Assembly (NCBI RefSeq): GCF_018603885.1
Contig: NZ_JAHGAW010000004.1
Location: 186,001-250,000 of the forward strand
Direction of reading: 5' to 3'
Source: Sphingobium nicotianae
GTDB lineage: Bacteria > Pseudomonadota > Alphaproteobacteria > Sphingomonadales > Sphingomonadaceae
Length of the DNA stretch: 64,000 bases
Each line of letters starts with the position of its first letter. Position 1 is the first letter of the stretch. Shown in pieces: positions 51,117 through 59,719 of the stretch. The notes under the pieces were generated by a model that did not search any database, was not told the DNA's origin, and was given only the letters and a program-made list of their open reading frames with translations. A program made the translations under genes and the position numbers.

Positions 51117-51189
51117 AAAATGGCAGATTTCCACCATTTTGTCGACCCACCAAGCTATGGTGGGACACATCGTGATTTAGGAAAATGGT
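51117..51189. repeat. candidate integrase arm sites and hairpin beside tRNA-Leu
   Basis: AAAATGG at 51117-51123, ACCATTTT at 51133-51140 and AAAATGGT at 51182-51189 are copies of one motif in alternating orientation. Between them is CCCACCA-N5-TGGTGGG (51146-51164). The set adjoins the tRNA 3' end and could form the attachment region of the element. Confidence 0.45.
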
Positions 51190-51272
51190 GCCCAGAAGAG
51201 GACTCGAACCTCCACGACCTTGCGATCGCCAGCACCTGAAGCTGGTGCGTCTACCAATTCCGCCATCTGGGC
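51186..51272 (-). tRNA. tRNA-Leu(CAG)
   Basis: On the minus strand the 5' acceptor GCCCAGA pairs with TCTGGGC at the 3' end, followed by A and an encoded CCA. The D region TGGCGGAATTGGTAGACGC, an anticodon stem CCAGC/GCTGG with loop TTCAGGT (anticodon CAG), a long variable arm and GGTTCGAGTCC T loop all fit a leucine tRNA. An integrative element abuts its 3' end. Confidence 0.95.
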
Positions 51273-51401
51273 ACGGGGTAGGATGGGCGCCTTAGGTTAG
51301 GCGGTTGCGGCTTGTCAACCGGGTCAGGGCCCCCGGGACGCGAATCGCGTTGCCGGGTGGCTCGAAATGAGGCGGGAACGCCGTGCCGGCCGCCAGCGCG
51401 C

Positions 51402-52670
51402 TCATCCGAGCGGTGCGGCCTCGTCGGCGACCAGACCGTCGGCCAGCGGCAGCGTCGATTCGTCGTGGCGGCGGATCAGCGCGATCAGGAACGCAACCGC
51501 GAGCATCGCGATCATCAGGAGGAAGGGCAGCGGGCGCCAGACGGTGTAGAGCGAGACGGCGAGGACGGGGCCGAAGACGGTCGCGATCGAGGCGGTGCTC
51601 ATGAGGGCCGCGGCGACCTCGGCCTGGCGGGCCATCGGCACGACGAAGGAGGCGGCGGCCGCGACGCCGGGCCGGCCGATCGCGAAGCCGGCATTGGCGA
51701 TGATAATGCCGAGCGCGATCATGCCGTAGCTGGGATGCGCCGCGAGCAGGGCGAGGCCCGCCATCGCGAGCAGGGGCCCGGCGATCATCATGACGCGGGG
51801 CGTGGGCTTCACCAGCCGGATGAAGACGAGTTGGACGAGCAGGGTCGCGATCGCCCCGCCGGCGATGGCGCGGCCGATCCAGGGCTGGGCGGCGTCGGGC
51901 GAGAGACGCGTGACGTCGATGATCAGGAAGCCGATCGACTGGACCGTGCCGAGCACGGTGGTGGCGATGATTGTCGAATAGAGGAGGAAAGCGCGCATGG
52001 CGGGCATGCGGTAGATGCTCTGCGCCCTGACCGGAGCGGCTGCGGCCGGCTCGGGCCGGGTGGCGGCGGCCCGCCCGTCGTTCGGCAGCAGGAACAGGAA
52101 GGGGTAGAGGATGAGCACGATCGCCGCGACGATCAGCATGGGACCGGCGAGGCCGACGCCGGGGAGGTGGATGAGGAACGGGGCGAGGGCGGGGCCGATC
52201 ACCGTGCCGAACGCCTGTGCCGAGGCCAGCGAGGAGAGCATCACCGTGCGCCGCGCGTGCGGGATGCGCTCGATGATATAGGCCTGGCTTGCCGGATTGC
52301 TGGCGAGGCCTACGCCGCCGTTGAGGCTGCGGCCGACCATCATGATGATGAGGCCGGTGATGGGCGCGACGAGATGCTCGACCGCGATCCAGATGGCACC
52401 GCCGGTGAGCAGGCAGGCGAAGAACAGGCCGACCGCCCCGATCAGGATCACGTGCCGGCGTCCGCGCCGCGTCGCGAGCCGGGCCCAGAAGGCGCCGAAC
52501 ACGATCCAGGCGATGGCCGAGAGCGACTGGGTCATGACGATCAGCACGTCGGGAATGCCCGCCGTCCGCCCGACCGATGGCAGCAGGCTGAACACCATGG
52601 TGACGCTGATATGGCCCAGCATCTGGAGCAGATAGAGCAGGCTGAAATCGCGCCGGCTGAGCGTCATCAT
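51402..52670 (-). CDS. MFS transporter
   Basis: A 422-residue major facilitator with about twelve membrane segments. The first-half motif is FGAFWARLATRRGRRHVIL and GRSLNGGVGLASNPASQAYI is the conserved TM5 region. It lies between the tRNA-Leu gene and a 397-base gap before the tartrate dehydrogenase. No substrate can be inferred. A second, longer antisense-type frame in the same region is a coding shadow. Confidence 0.88.
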   Translation of the reverse strand: MMTLSRRDFSLLYLLQMLGHISVTMVFSLLPSVGRTAGIPDVLIVMTQSLSAIAWIVFGAFWARLATRRGRRHVILIGAVGLFFACLLTGGAIWIAVEHLVAPITGLIIMMVGRSLNGGVGLASNPASQAYIIERIPHARRTVMLSSLASAQAFGTVIGPALAPFLIHLPGVGLAGPMLIVAAIVLILYPFLFLLPNDGRAAATRPEPAAAAPVRAQSIYRMPAMRAFLLYSTIIATTVLGTVQSIGFLIIDVTRLSPDAAQPWIGRAIAGGAIATLLVQLVFIRLVKPTPRVMMIAGPLLAMAGLALLAAHPSYGMIALGIIIANAGFAIGRPGVAAAASFVVPMARQAEVAAALMSTASIATVFGPVLAVSLYTVWRPLPFLLMIAMLAVAFLIALIRRHDESTLPLADGLVADEAAPLG

Positions 52671-53067
52671 GTGCGGTCGGTTCCCCCAAAGCCCTCAGCG
52701 CCGTGCCGGCGATGCGTCGCTTACTACCGGCCCCGCGCAAACCGCAAACGGCATGGCGCAAAGCCCGGTTTTATTTCCGCTTCGGTCATGAAATCCGCAT
52801 TTGTGAGGTCGTTCGTGTGACGTTTCGTGAGGTTGTCCAGCGGCCGGGTCACGCAGATTCAGAGGGTTAGCTCGGAACTTCACGAACCTCGCGCATATCG
52901 CGCATGGTGATTTGGCAAAAAGTCCGCTCGTGGCCGAAAATCGGCATTCGGGATTGGCGATTTTTGGACGATGAGAAGGAGCGGGCATGGCGCCGCGTCG
53001 CAATGACGTCGCGATGATCATGCCATGATCGTTGCCCTGTAGGACAGCGATCCGGGTGCGTCCTTGC
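52671..53067. other. intergenic region with dyad symmetries
   Basis: Almost 400 bases with no convincing gene. A perfect palindrome GATCATG-C-CATGATC lies at 53016-53030, and AAAATCG (52937-52943) can pair with CGATTTT (52958-52964). These could be regulatory sites or a terminator for the dehydrogenase gene, which ends at 53068. Nothing else stands out. Confidence 0.5.
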
Positions 53068-54144
53068 TCAGCCGAGCGCCTGCGCGATGGCCTTGCCGCA
53101 GTCGACCGTGCTCGCCGTGCCCTTGAGATCGGGCGTGCGCAGCCTCGGCTCGGCCAGCACCGTCTCGATCGCGCGCAGGATGGATGCCGCCGCCTCATGC
53201 TCGCCGACATGATCGAGCATCATCGCGCCGGACCAGATCTGGCCGACCGGATTGGCGATGCCCCGGCCGGCAATGTCCGGCGCCGAGCCGTGGACGGGCT
53301 CGAACAGGGACGGGCTGGTGCGCTCCGGATTGATGTTGGCCGAAGGTGCGACGCCGATCGTGCCGGTGCAGGCCGGGCCGAGATCGGAGAGGATGTCGCC
53401 GAACAGGTTGGAGGCGACGACGACGTCGAACCGGTCCGGGTTCATCACGAACTGGGCGGTCAATATGTCGATATGATATTTGTCGACGCGCACGTCCGGA
53501 TAATCCCCCGCCATCGTTTCTACCCGCTCGTCCCAGAAGGGCATGGTGATCGAGATGCCGTTGGACTTGGTGGCGGAGGTGAGATGCTTCGCCTCCCGGC
53601 TGCGCGCCAGATCGAAAGCATAGCGCAGCACGCGGTCGACGCCGTGGCGGGTCATCACCGTCTCCTGGATGACGATCTCGCGCTCGGTGCCGGCGAACAT
53701 GCGCCCGCCGATCGAGCTATATTCCCCTTCGGTATTCTCGCGCACGATCCACATGTCGATGCTGCCGGGGCCGCGCCCGGCGAGCGGCGAGGGGACGCCG
53801 GGCATCAGGCGGGCGGGGCGCAGATTGACGTACTGGTCATATTCGCGGCGCCACTGGATCAGCGATCCCCAGAGCGAGACATGGTCCGGCACCGTTTCGG
53901 GCCAGCCGACCGCGCCGAAAAAGATGGCGTCGGGCGCGCCGATCCGCGCCTTCCAGTCCGGTGGCATCATCACGCCATGCTGCAGATAATAGTCGCACGA
54001 GGCGAAGTCGTGCCACTGCTGGTCGAGCGTGAAGCCGTGGAGCTGACCTGCACGCTCCAGCACGCGGATGCCCTCGGGCACCACTTCCTTGCCGATGCCG
54101 TCGCCGGGGATGACGGCGACGGTGTAGCGGCGGTTCGCCGTCAT
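53068..54144 (-). CDS. tartrate dehydrogenase / D-malate dehydrogenase (decarboxylating)
   Basis: A 358-residue NAD-dependent enzyme of the isocitrate/isopropylmalate dehydrogenase family. VAVIPGDGIGKEVVPEGIRVL opens the fold; REYDQYVNLRPARLMPGV, IVRENTEGEYSSIGG and SNLFGDILSDLGPA are typical of the tartrate/D-malate branch. AAAGGAGAGC precedes the ATG at 54144; the frame continues far upstream across the TonB receptor start region but without a ribosome site. Isopropylmalate dehydrogenase activity is less likely because the tartrate-type motif with R-P-A-R is present and no leu genes are near. Confidence 0.88.
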   Translation of the reverse strand: MTANRRYTVAVIPGDGIGKEVVPEGIRVLERAGQLHGFTLDQQWHDFASCDYYLQHGVMMPPDWKARIGAPDAIFFGAVGWPETVPDHVSLWGSLIQWRREYDQYVNLRPARLMPGVPSPLAGRGPGSIDMWIVRENTEGEYSSIGGRMFAGTEREIVIQETVMTRHGVDRVLRYAFDLARSREAKHLTSATKSNGISITMPFWDERVETMAGDYPDVRVDKYHIDILTAQFVMNPDRFDVVVASNLFGDILSDLGPACTGTIGVAPSANINPERTSPSLFEPVHGSAPDIAGRGIANPVGQIWSGAMMLDHVGEHEAAASILRAIETVLAEPRLRTPDLKGTASTVDCGKAIAQALG

Positions 54145-54336
54145 GGCGCTCTCCTTTGGCTTGTGGGCCGCCTTATCCGCGCGAAAGCCTCGCGTGACCA
54201 GAATGGGTCGCTGATCGGCATGAGAAAGTTCCGGTGCAGTCATCTGTCCGCGCCGTCCGGCGGGACGGCGCATTTCACAAGACTGCAAGGGAAGCGCCAC
54301 GAAAGGGTCACCCGATCCCCCTAGCTGCGCGCTGCA

Positions 54337-54352
54337 CGTGCGAAAACGCACG
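54337..54352 (+). promoter_or_regulatory. leader hairpin before the TonB receptor
   Basis: CGTGCG-AAAA-CGCACG, a perfect six-pair stem with a tetraloop, five bases before the purine-rich AAAGGGGA ribosome site (54358-54365). It could stabilise the message or mask initiation. Confidence 0.4.
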
Positions 54353-54373
54353 ACGATAAAGGGGACTTCCGTC

Positions 54374-56821
54374 ATGACCGATCGCACGCTTTTCCGTACC
54401 CTGCTGCTTGCCGGAACGGGTTTCCTGTCTCTTGTTGCAACTGCGCCTGTTTTTGCCCAGTCGCCTGACGCGAGCGACGATGCGGCGGAGAGCGCGGACA
54501 GCGGCAGTGGCGAGATCATCGTCACCGGCGCCAAGGCGACGCGCTCCGCGACCGCGATTCCCGGCACCGAGATCCAGAAGATCCTGCCCGGCGTGGCGCC
54601 CTTCAAGGCCATCCAGACGCTGCCCGGCGTCATGTATGTGACCGCCGATCCATGGGGCAATAACGAGCAGAACGCCTCGCTGTTCATCCACGGCTTCTCG
54701 GCCGGCCAGCTTGGCCACACGATGGACGGCGTGCCGCTGGGCGACCAGAATTACGGCAACTTCAACGGCCTCTCGCCGCAGCGCGCGATCATCTCGGAAA
54801 ATGTCGGCCGCGTCGTCGTCGCCACCGGCGCCGCGGAACTCGGCCTCGCCTCGACCAGCAATCTGGGCGGCGGCATCGAGACCTTCTCCAGCGACCCGCG
54901 CGAGACGCTGGGCGCGCAGGTCAACCAGACGGTCGGCAGCTACGGCACCTCGCGCACCTTCGTGCGCCTCGACAGCGGCGACATCGCCGGCAGCGGCACC
55001 AGCGCCTATGTCTCGGCGCTGCGCCAGCGTGCCCGCGCCTGGGACTTCGCCGGCATCCAGGGCGGCTGGCAGGTCAATGCCAAGGCCGTGCATGACGACA
55101 GCAACGGTAAGCTGACCGCCTTCTTCGCTTACTCGGACAAGACCGAGCCGAACGAGGATTCGACGACGGTGTTCAAGACGCCGGCCAATGCCGCGCAGGC
55201 CTATCAGCCCTATGTGCGCCCGTTCACCTATCCGGATTTCGCCCTGGCGGTCGCCTATCTCGATGCGAACGGCAACGTCCCCTCGGTGGAATCGCAGAAC
55301 TACCGCAACTACTACAGCGACGCGCAGCGCACCGATTATCTGGGCTATCTCACTTATGACGCGCACATCTCGGACGCGGTCGAATGGACGACCCAGGCCT
55401 ATTTCCATCATAATGACGGCGTCGGCGTGGTTGCCGGGCCGATCACGGTCGCCTCGCTGCCGACCCTCTTCGCGCTCTACTTCCCGGGCAAGAACCTCAA
55501 GGTCGCGACCGGCAATTCCGGCTATGCGGTGCGCACCACCGAATATCGCATCGATCGCGGTGGCATCCTCTCGACCCTCAATGTGACGCTTGGCGATCAT
55601 CGCATCGAGATGGGCGGCTGGTACGAGCATAACAGCTCGGCCGCCTATCGCCGCTGGTATGCGCTCGATGTCACCCGGCCGCAGGACTACAGCCCCTATA
55701 TCCGCCCTTCGAACCCCCTGTTCACGCAATATGGCAGCGAGATGCGGGTCAATGTGTTCCAGTTCCACCTGCAGGACGACTGGCAGGTGACGCAGCGGCT
55801 GCTGGTGCAGGCCGGCTTCAAGTCCAGCCTGCAATATGCCAGCGGCCTGTTCACGGTGCAGCCGATCATCGGATCGCTGCCCGGATCGGCGAGCGCGCTG
55901 CCCAACGGCCAGATCAACACCAAGCGCTGGTTCCTGCCCGCCATCGGTGCCAAGGGGGACGTGACCGACAACGAGCAGATCTACGTCAACGTGCAGAAGA
56001 ACCTGCGCCACTTCCAGGCCTATGGCGCGGGCGGCGTGACGCCGTGGAGCACCGGCAGCCAGGCGGCGTTCGACGACCTCAAGAACAACGGCCGGCCGGA
56101 AACCGCCTGGACCTATGAGATCGGCCTGCGCACGCGGCATAGCTTCGAGGGCTCTTTCATCACCGGCATCGAAGGCCAGGTGAATTATTATCATGTCGAT
56201 TTCCACGATCGCCTGCTCGGCATCACCGCAGCGGTCGGCGGCATTGCCGGCGGCTCGATCTCGGGCGGCACGCCGGCCGTGTTCAACGTCGGCGACGTCA
56301 AGACCAACGGCGTCGACGCGGCGCTGACCGTGCGCTTCGGTCAGATCTTCTCGATCTACAATGCGATCTCGTACAACAGCTCGATCTACGACAGTGATTA
56401 CAGCACGATCACTGGCAAGGCGACCGGCACCCGGATCGGCGGCATCGCCACGGTGGGCGGGGTCGTCCCGACGGGCGGCAAGCAGGTGCCGGTCAGCCCG
56501 AAGTGGATGAACAAGACGGTGGCCACGCTGAATATCGGCGATTTCGAGGCGCAGGTGATCGGCGATTTCGTCGGCCGCCGTTTCGCCACCTACACCAACG
56601 ACGCCTCGGTCAAATCCACCTTCCAGGCCAGCGGCCGCATCGCCTATAAGCTGCCTGTGTCGCAGTTCGGCTTCAACAGGGCGGAGATCAGCCTCAACGT
56701 GACCAACATCTTCGATGAGAAGGGCGTGTCGACGGTCTCGGCCGGGTCCAACACCAACACCTACAACGTCTATCCGCTGCCGCCGCGCCAGTGGTTCGCA
56801 ACGCTTTCGGTGACCTACTGA
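54374..56821 (+). CDS. TonB-dependent receptor, phosphate-module type
   Basis: An 815-residue outer-membrane receptor. The signal peptide ends near residue 33 (ATAPVFAQS). A TonB-box-like EIIVTGAKATRSATAIPG lies near residue 55; the plug has KAIQTLPGVMYVTADPWG, then FIHGFSAGQLGHTMDGVPLGDQNYGNF and the barrel ends WFATLSVTY. The GFSAGQLGHTMDGVPLGDQNYG type is the plug of receptors seen beside phytase, phosphatase and GDPD genes. It overlaps the GDPD gene by one base (TGATG) and is followed by PiT, which supports phosphodiester uptake. Confidence 0.95.
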   Translation: MTDRTLFRTLLLAGTGFLSLVATAPVFAQSPDASDDAAESADSGSGEIIVTGAKATRSATAIPGTEIQKILPGVAPFKAIQTLPGVMYVTADPWGNNEQNASLFIHGFSAGQLGHTMDGVPLGDQNYGNFNGLSPQRAIISENVGRVVVATGAAELGLASTSNLGGGIETFSSDPRETLGAQVNQTVGSYGTSRTFVRLDSGDIAGSGTSAYVSALRQRARAWDFAGIQGGWQVNAKAVHDDSNGKLTAFFAYSDKTEPNEDSTTVFKTPANAAQAYQPYVRPFTYPDFALAVAYLDANGNVPSVESQNYRNYYSDAQRTDYLGYLTYDAHISDAVEWTTQAYFHHNDGVGVVAGPITVASLPTLFALYFPGKNLKVATGNSGYAVRTTEYRIDRGGILSTLNVTLGDHRIEMGGWYEHNSSAAYRRWYALDVTRPQDYSPYIRPSNPLFTQYGSEMRVNVFQFHLQDDWQVTQRLLVQAGFKSSLQYASGLFTVQPIIGSLPGSASALPNGQINTKRWFLPAIGAKGDVTDNEQIYVNVQKNLRHFQAYGAGGVTPWSTGSQAAFDDLKNNGRPETAWTYEIGLRTRHSFEGSFITGIEGQVNYYHVDFHDRLLGITAAVGGIAGGSISGGTPAVFNVGDVKTNGVDAALTVRFGQIFSIYNAISYNSSIYDSDYSTITGKATGTRIGGIATVGGVVPTGGKQVPVSPKWMNKTVATLNIGDFEAQVIGDFVGRRFATYTNDASVKSTFQASGRIAYKLPVSQFGFNRAEISLNVTNIFDEKGVSTVSAGSNTNTYNVYPLPPRQWFATLSVTY

Positions 56822-57984
56822 TGCGCGGCGGACCGGTCTCCCGCAGGGAGCTGTTCGCGGCGAGCGCGGGCGTGGCGATCGTCGGCGCGCTGTCGGACTA
56901 TGGCGTGGCGGCAGCGCCCGCCGCGACGGCAGCGCCCGCCGCGACGGCAGCGCGGGCGCGGCCCGTCAGGCCGCTGCTGATGGCGCATCGCGGCTGCTCG
57001 GCGCTGCGGCCCGAGCATACGCTGGCTTCCTATGCCAAGGCGATCGAGGATGGCGCCGACTTCATCGAGCCCGATCTGGTCGCGACGAAGGACGGCGTGC
57101 TGATCGCGCGGCACGAAAACAACATCGTCGAGACGACGGACGTCGCCGCGCATCCGGAATTTGCCTCGCGCAAGACGGTCAAGACGATCGACGGCGAGAA
57201 GCAGGAAGGCTGGTTCACCGAGGACTTCACTTTCGCCGAGCTGAAGACGCTGCGCGCGAAGGAGCGGCTCGGCAAGCTGCGGCCGGAGAGCCAGAGCCAT
57301 GACGGCGAGTATCAACTGGTCTCGCTGGAGGAGATCGCCGATTTCGTGGCGGCCGAGGCGGCGGCGCGCGGGCGCGTCGTCGGCCTGATTCCGGAGATCA
57401 AGCATGGCACCTATTTCGCGGGCATCGGCATGCCTCTGGAGCCGCGCCTGATCGAGCGGCTGCGCGCGAGCGCTTATCTGCGCAAGGCGCCGGTCGTGAT
57501 CCAGTCGTTCGAGACAAGTAATCTCAAGGCGTTGCGGCCGATCGTCGCGCCGTTCGGCAACGTCCAGCTGATGCAGCTCATCGGTGACCCCGGGGAAGCG
57601 CCGGCCGATCTCGCGGCGGCGGGATCGCCCAAGCGCTATGCCGATCTGCTGACGCCCACCGGCCTCGCCGAGATCGCGACCTATGCAGACTATCTCGCGC
57701 CCGCGACGCGGATGGTCATCCCGCTCGGGCCGGATGGCAAGCTCGGCAAGCCGACCGGTCTGGTCGAGGCGGCGCACAAGGCCGGGCTGCTCGTCAGCGT
57801 GTGGACCTTCCGGCCGGAAAATCATTTCCTCGCCGCCGATTTCCGCAACGATGCGGGGGACGCGGCGCGCAATCCCGAGGGCAGCGTCGCGGAGATCAAG
57901 CGCTATCTCGCGACGGGGCTGGACGCCTTCTTCACGGACGATCCGGCGCTCGGCCGCCGCGCCTTGTCCGAGATGGCCGGCTAG
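56821..57984 (+). CDS. glycerophosphodiester phosphodiesterase, Tat-exported
   Basis: A 387-residue phosphodiesterase that hydrolyses glycerophosphodiesters to sn-glycerol 3-phosphate and an alcohol in the periplasm. The twin-arginine signal SRRELFAASAG is near residue 8. Catalytic residues are in LMAHRGCSALRPEHTLASY (His-Arg ... Glu-x-Thr), FIEPDLVATKDG (Glu-Asp) and IARHENN. Between the signal and the domain is an 18-bp tandem repeat coding PAATAA twice. Its start overlaps the receptor stop, so it is co-translated. The later LIPEIKH and WTFRPENHF blocks fit the GDPD fold. Confidence 0.93.
   Translation: MRGGPVSRRELFAASAGVAIVGALSDYGVAAAPAATAAPAATAARARPVRPLLMAHRGCSALRPEHTLASYAKAIEDGADFIEPDLVATKDGVLIARHENNIVETTDVAAHPEFASRKTVKTIDGEKQEGWFTEDFTFAELKTLRAKERLGKLRPESQSHDGEYQLVSLEEIADFVAAEAAARGRVVGLIPEIKHGTYFAGIGMPLEPRLIERLRASAYLRKAPVVIQSFETSNLKALRPIVAPFGNVQLMQLIGDPGEAPADLAAAGSPKRYADLLTPTGLAEIATYADYLAPATRMVIPLGPDGKLGKPTGLVEAAHKAGLLVSVWTFRPENHFLAADFRNDAGDAARNPEGSVAEIKRYLATGLDAFFTDDPALGRRALSEMAG
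56911..56952 (+). repeat. 18-bp tandem repeat in the GDPD signal region
   Basis: Unit GCAGCGCCCGCCGCGACG occurs twice in a row plus a third partial GCAGCG, encoding a PAATAA-type linker between signal peptide and enzyme. In-frame (18 bp), so copy number changes would only alter linker length. Confidence 0.9.
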
Positions 57985-58058
57985 GCGCGCGACCGCCACG
58001 GAACTGTCACACGGCGGGCCTAGCGGTAGAGTTGGACAGACTTCGAAGGGACGACTCG

Positions 58059-59663
58059 ATGAACGCGACGGCGGCAACCAGCAGGCCGGGCGCGCGTCCG
58101 GACCTCGAGAAGGGCCTCGGCGCGGCCGGCATGATCGGCTTTGGCGCGGCGATCGCCGCCGCCTTGCTCTATGTGGCCTACAGCATCTATGCCGATGCGT
58201 CCGCCGCCGGCGTTCAGGCGACCACGTATCTGCCGTTTATCCTGTTGTTCATCGCCTTGCTTATCGCGCTCGGCTTCGAGTTCGTGAACGGCTTCCACGA
58301 CACCGCCAATGCCGTCGCGACGGTCATTTACACCAATGCGATGCCGGCTAATGTCGCGGTGGTCTGGTCCGGCTTCTTCAACTTTCTGGGCGTGCTCCTG
58401 TCGACGGGGGCCGTCGCGTTCGGCATCGTCTCGCTGCTGCCGGTCGAGCTGATCCTGCAGGTCGGGTCCAGCGCCGGCTTCGCGATGGTCTTCGCGCTGC
58501 TGATCGCGGCGATCTTCTGGAACCTTGCGACCTGGTTCTTCGGCATTCCCTCGTCCAGCTCGCACACGCTGATCGGCTCGATCATCGGCGTGGGCGTCGC
58601 CAATGCGCTGCTGCACGGCAAGAGCGGCACGGCGGGCGTCGACTGGAGCAAGGCGACCGAGATCGGCCAGGCGCTGCTCTTCTCGCCGCTGATCGGCTTC
58701 GGCCTCGCGGCGCTGCTCTTCGTTGCGATGAAGGTGCTGATCAGGAACCACGCGCTGTATCAGGAGCCCAAGGATGGCCTGCCGCCGCCGTGGTGGATCC
58801 GCGGCCTGCTGATCTTCACCTGCACCGGCGTCAGCTTCGCGCATGGATCGAACGATGGGCAGAAGGGGATGGGCCTCATCATGCTGATCCTGATCGGCAC
58901 GGTGCCCACCGCCTACGCGCTCAACCGCGCGGTTCCGGCGAAATATACAGCTGAGTTCCATGCCAATTCGACGGCGGCCGCCGCTGTTGTCGGCAGCCTC
59001 CCGGACACGGCCCGCACGCCGGATGCCGCGCGCAAGCAGATCACCAGCTATATCGCCGACAAGCGCTTCTCGCGCGAGACGCTGCCGGCGCTTTCGGTGC
59101 TGATCAAGGATGTCGACAGGCAGGTCGCCGATTATGGCTCGCTGGCGCAGGTGCCGGCGGCGGCGGTCGGCAACATCCGCAACGATATGTATCTCGCCTC
59201 CGAGGCGATCAAGCGGCTCGGCAAGGAGAAGGCGGCGAACCTCTCCGAGGATAATCTGAAAGCGCTCAACACCTACAAGGGCTCGCTCGATGCCGGCACG
59301 CGCTTCATCCCGACCTGGGTGAAGGTGGCGGTGGCCTTCGCGCTCGGCCTCGGCACGATGGTCGGCTGGAAGCGGATCGTGGTCACGGTCGGCGAGAAGA
59401 TCGGCAAGACGCACCTGACTTACGCGCAGGGCGCCTCGGCCGAGCTGGTGGCGATGGCGACGATCTTCGGCGCCGATCATTTGGGCCTGCCGGTCTCGAC
59501 CACGCATGTGCTCTCGTCGGGCGTCGCCGGTACGATGGCGGCCAACGGATCGGGCCTGCAGATGAGCACGATCCGCAACATGATCATGGCCTGGGTGCTG
59601 ACGCTGCCAGTCTCCATCCTGCTGGCGGGGCTGCTCTACATGCTCTTCTCGCTGTTCATCTGA
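58059..59663 (+). CDS. pitA: PiT-family inorganic phosphate transporter
   Basis: A 534-residue low-affinity phosphate/proton symporter. The duplicated PHO4 signature is clear: GFEFVNGFHDTANAVATVIY near residue 75 and SFAHGSNDGQKGMGLI near residue 260, separated by hydrophobic helices. A long cytoplasmic insertion lies between about 300 and 420 (KYTAEFHANSTAAAAVVG, SRETLPALSVLIKDVDR, KEKAANLSEDNLKALN). AAGGGACGA precedes the ATG at 58059. It follows the GDPD by 74 bases. Phosphate released from glycerophosphodiesters after further phosphatase action would be imported here. A CTGTCAC half-site lies at 58004-58010, but no full Pho box was found. Confidence 0.94.
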   Translation: MNATAATSRPGARPDLEKGLGAAGMIGFGAAIAAALLYVAYSIYADASAAGVQATTYLPFILLFIALLIALGFEFVNGFHDTANAVATVIYTNAMPANVAVVWSGFFNFLGVLLSTGAVAFGIVSLLPVELILQVGSSAGFAMVFALLIAAIFWNLATWFFGIPSSSSHTLIGSIIGVGVANALLHGKSGTAGVDWSKATEIGQALLFSPLIGFGLAALLFVAMKVLIRNHALYQEPKDGLPPPWWIRGLLIFTCTGVSFAHGSNDGQKGMGLIMLILIGTVPTAYALNRAVPAKYTAEFHANSTAAAAVVGSLPDTARTPDAARKQITSYIADKRFSRETLPALSVLIKDVDRQVADYGSLAQVPAAAVGNIRNDMYLASEAIKRLGKEKAANLSEDNLKALNTYKGSLDAGTRFIPTWVKVAVAFALGLGTMVGWKRIVVTVGEKIGKTHLTYAQGASAELVAMATIFGADHLGLPVSTTHVLSSGVAGTMAANGSGLQMSTIRNMIMAWVLTLPVSILLAGLLYMLFSLFI

Positions 59664-59719
59664 GCCGGGGCCGGCATACGAGCGCGCAGGACGGATCTCC
59701 CTACCGGCCCCCCACGCCG

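Noticed and set aside
58004..58010. CTGTCAC as a Pho box before pitA
   Set aside because: Only one half-site; no second copy at the 11-base spacing required.
58020..59507. Minus-strand open frame opposite the PiT transporter
   Set aside because: Low-complexity charged translation typical of antisense shadows.
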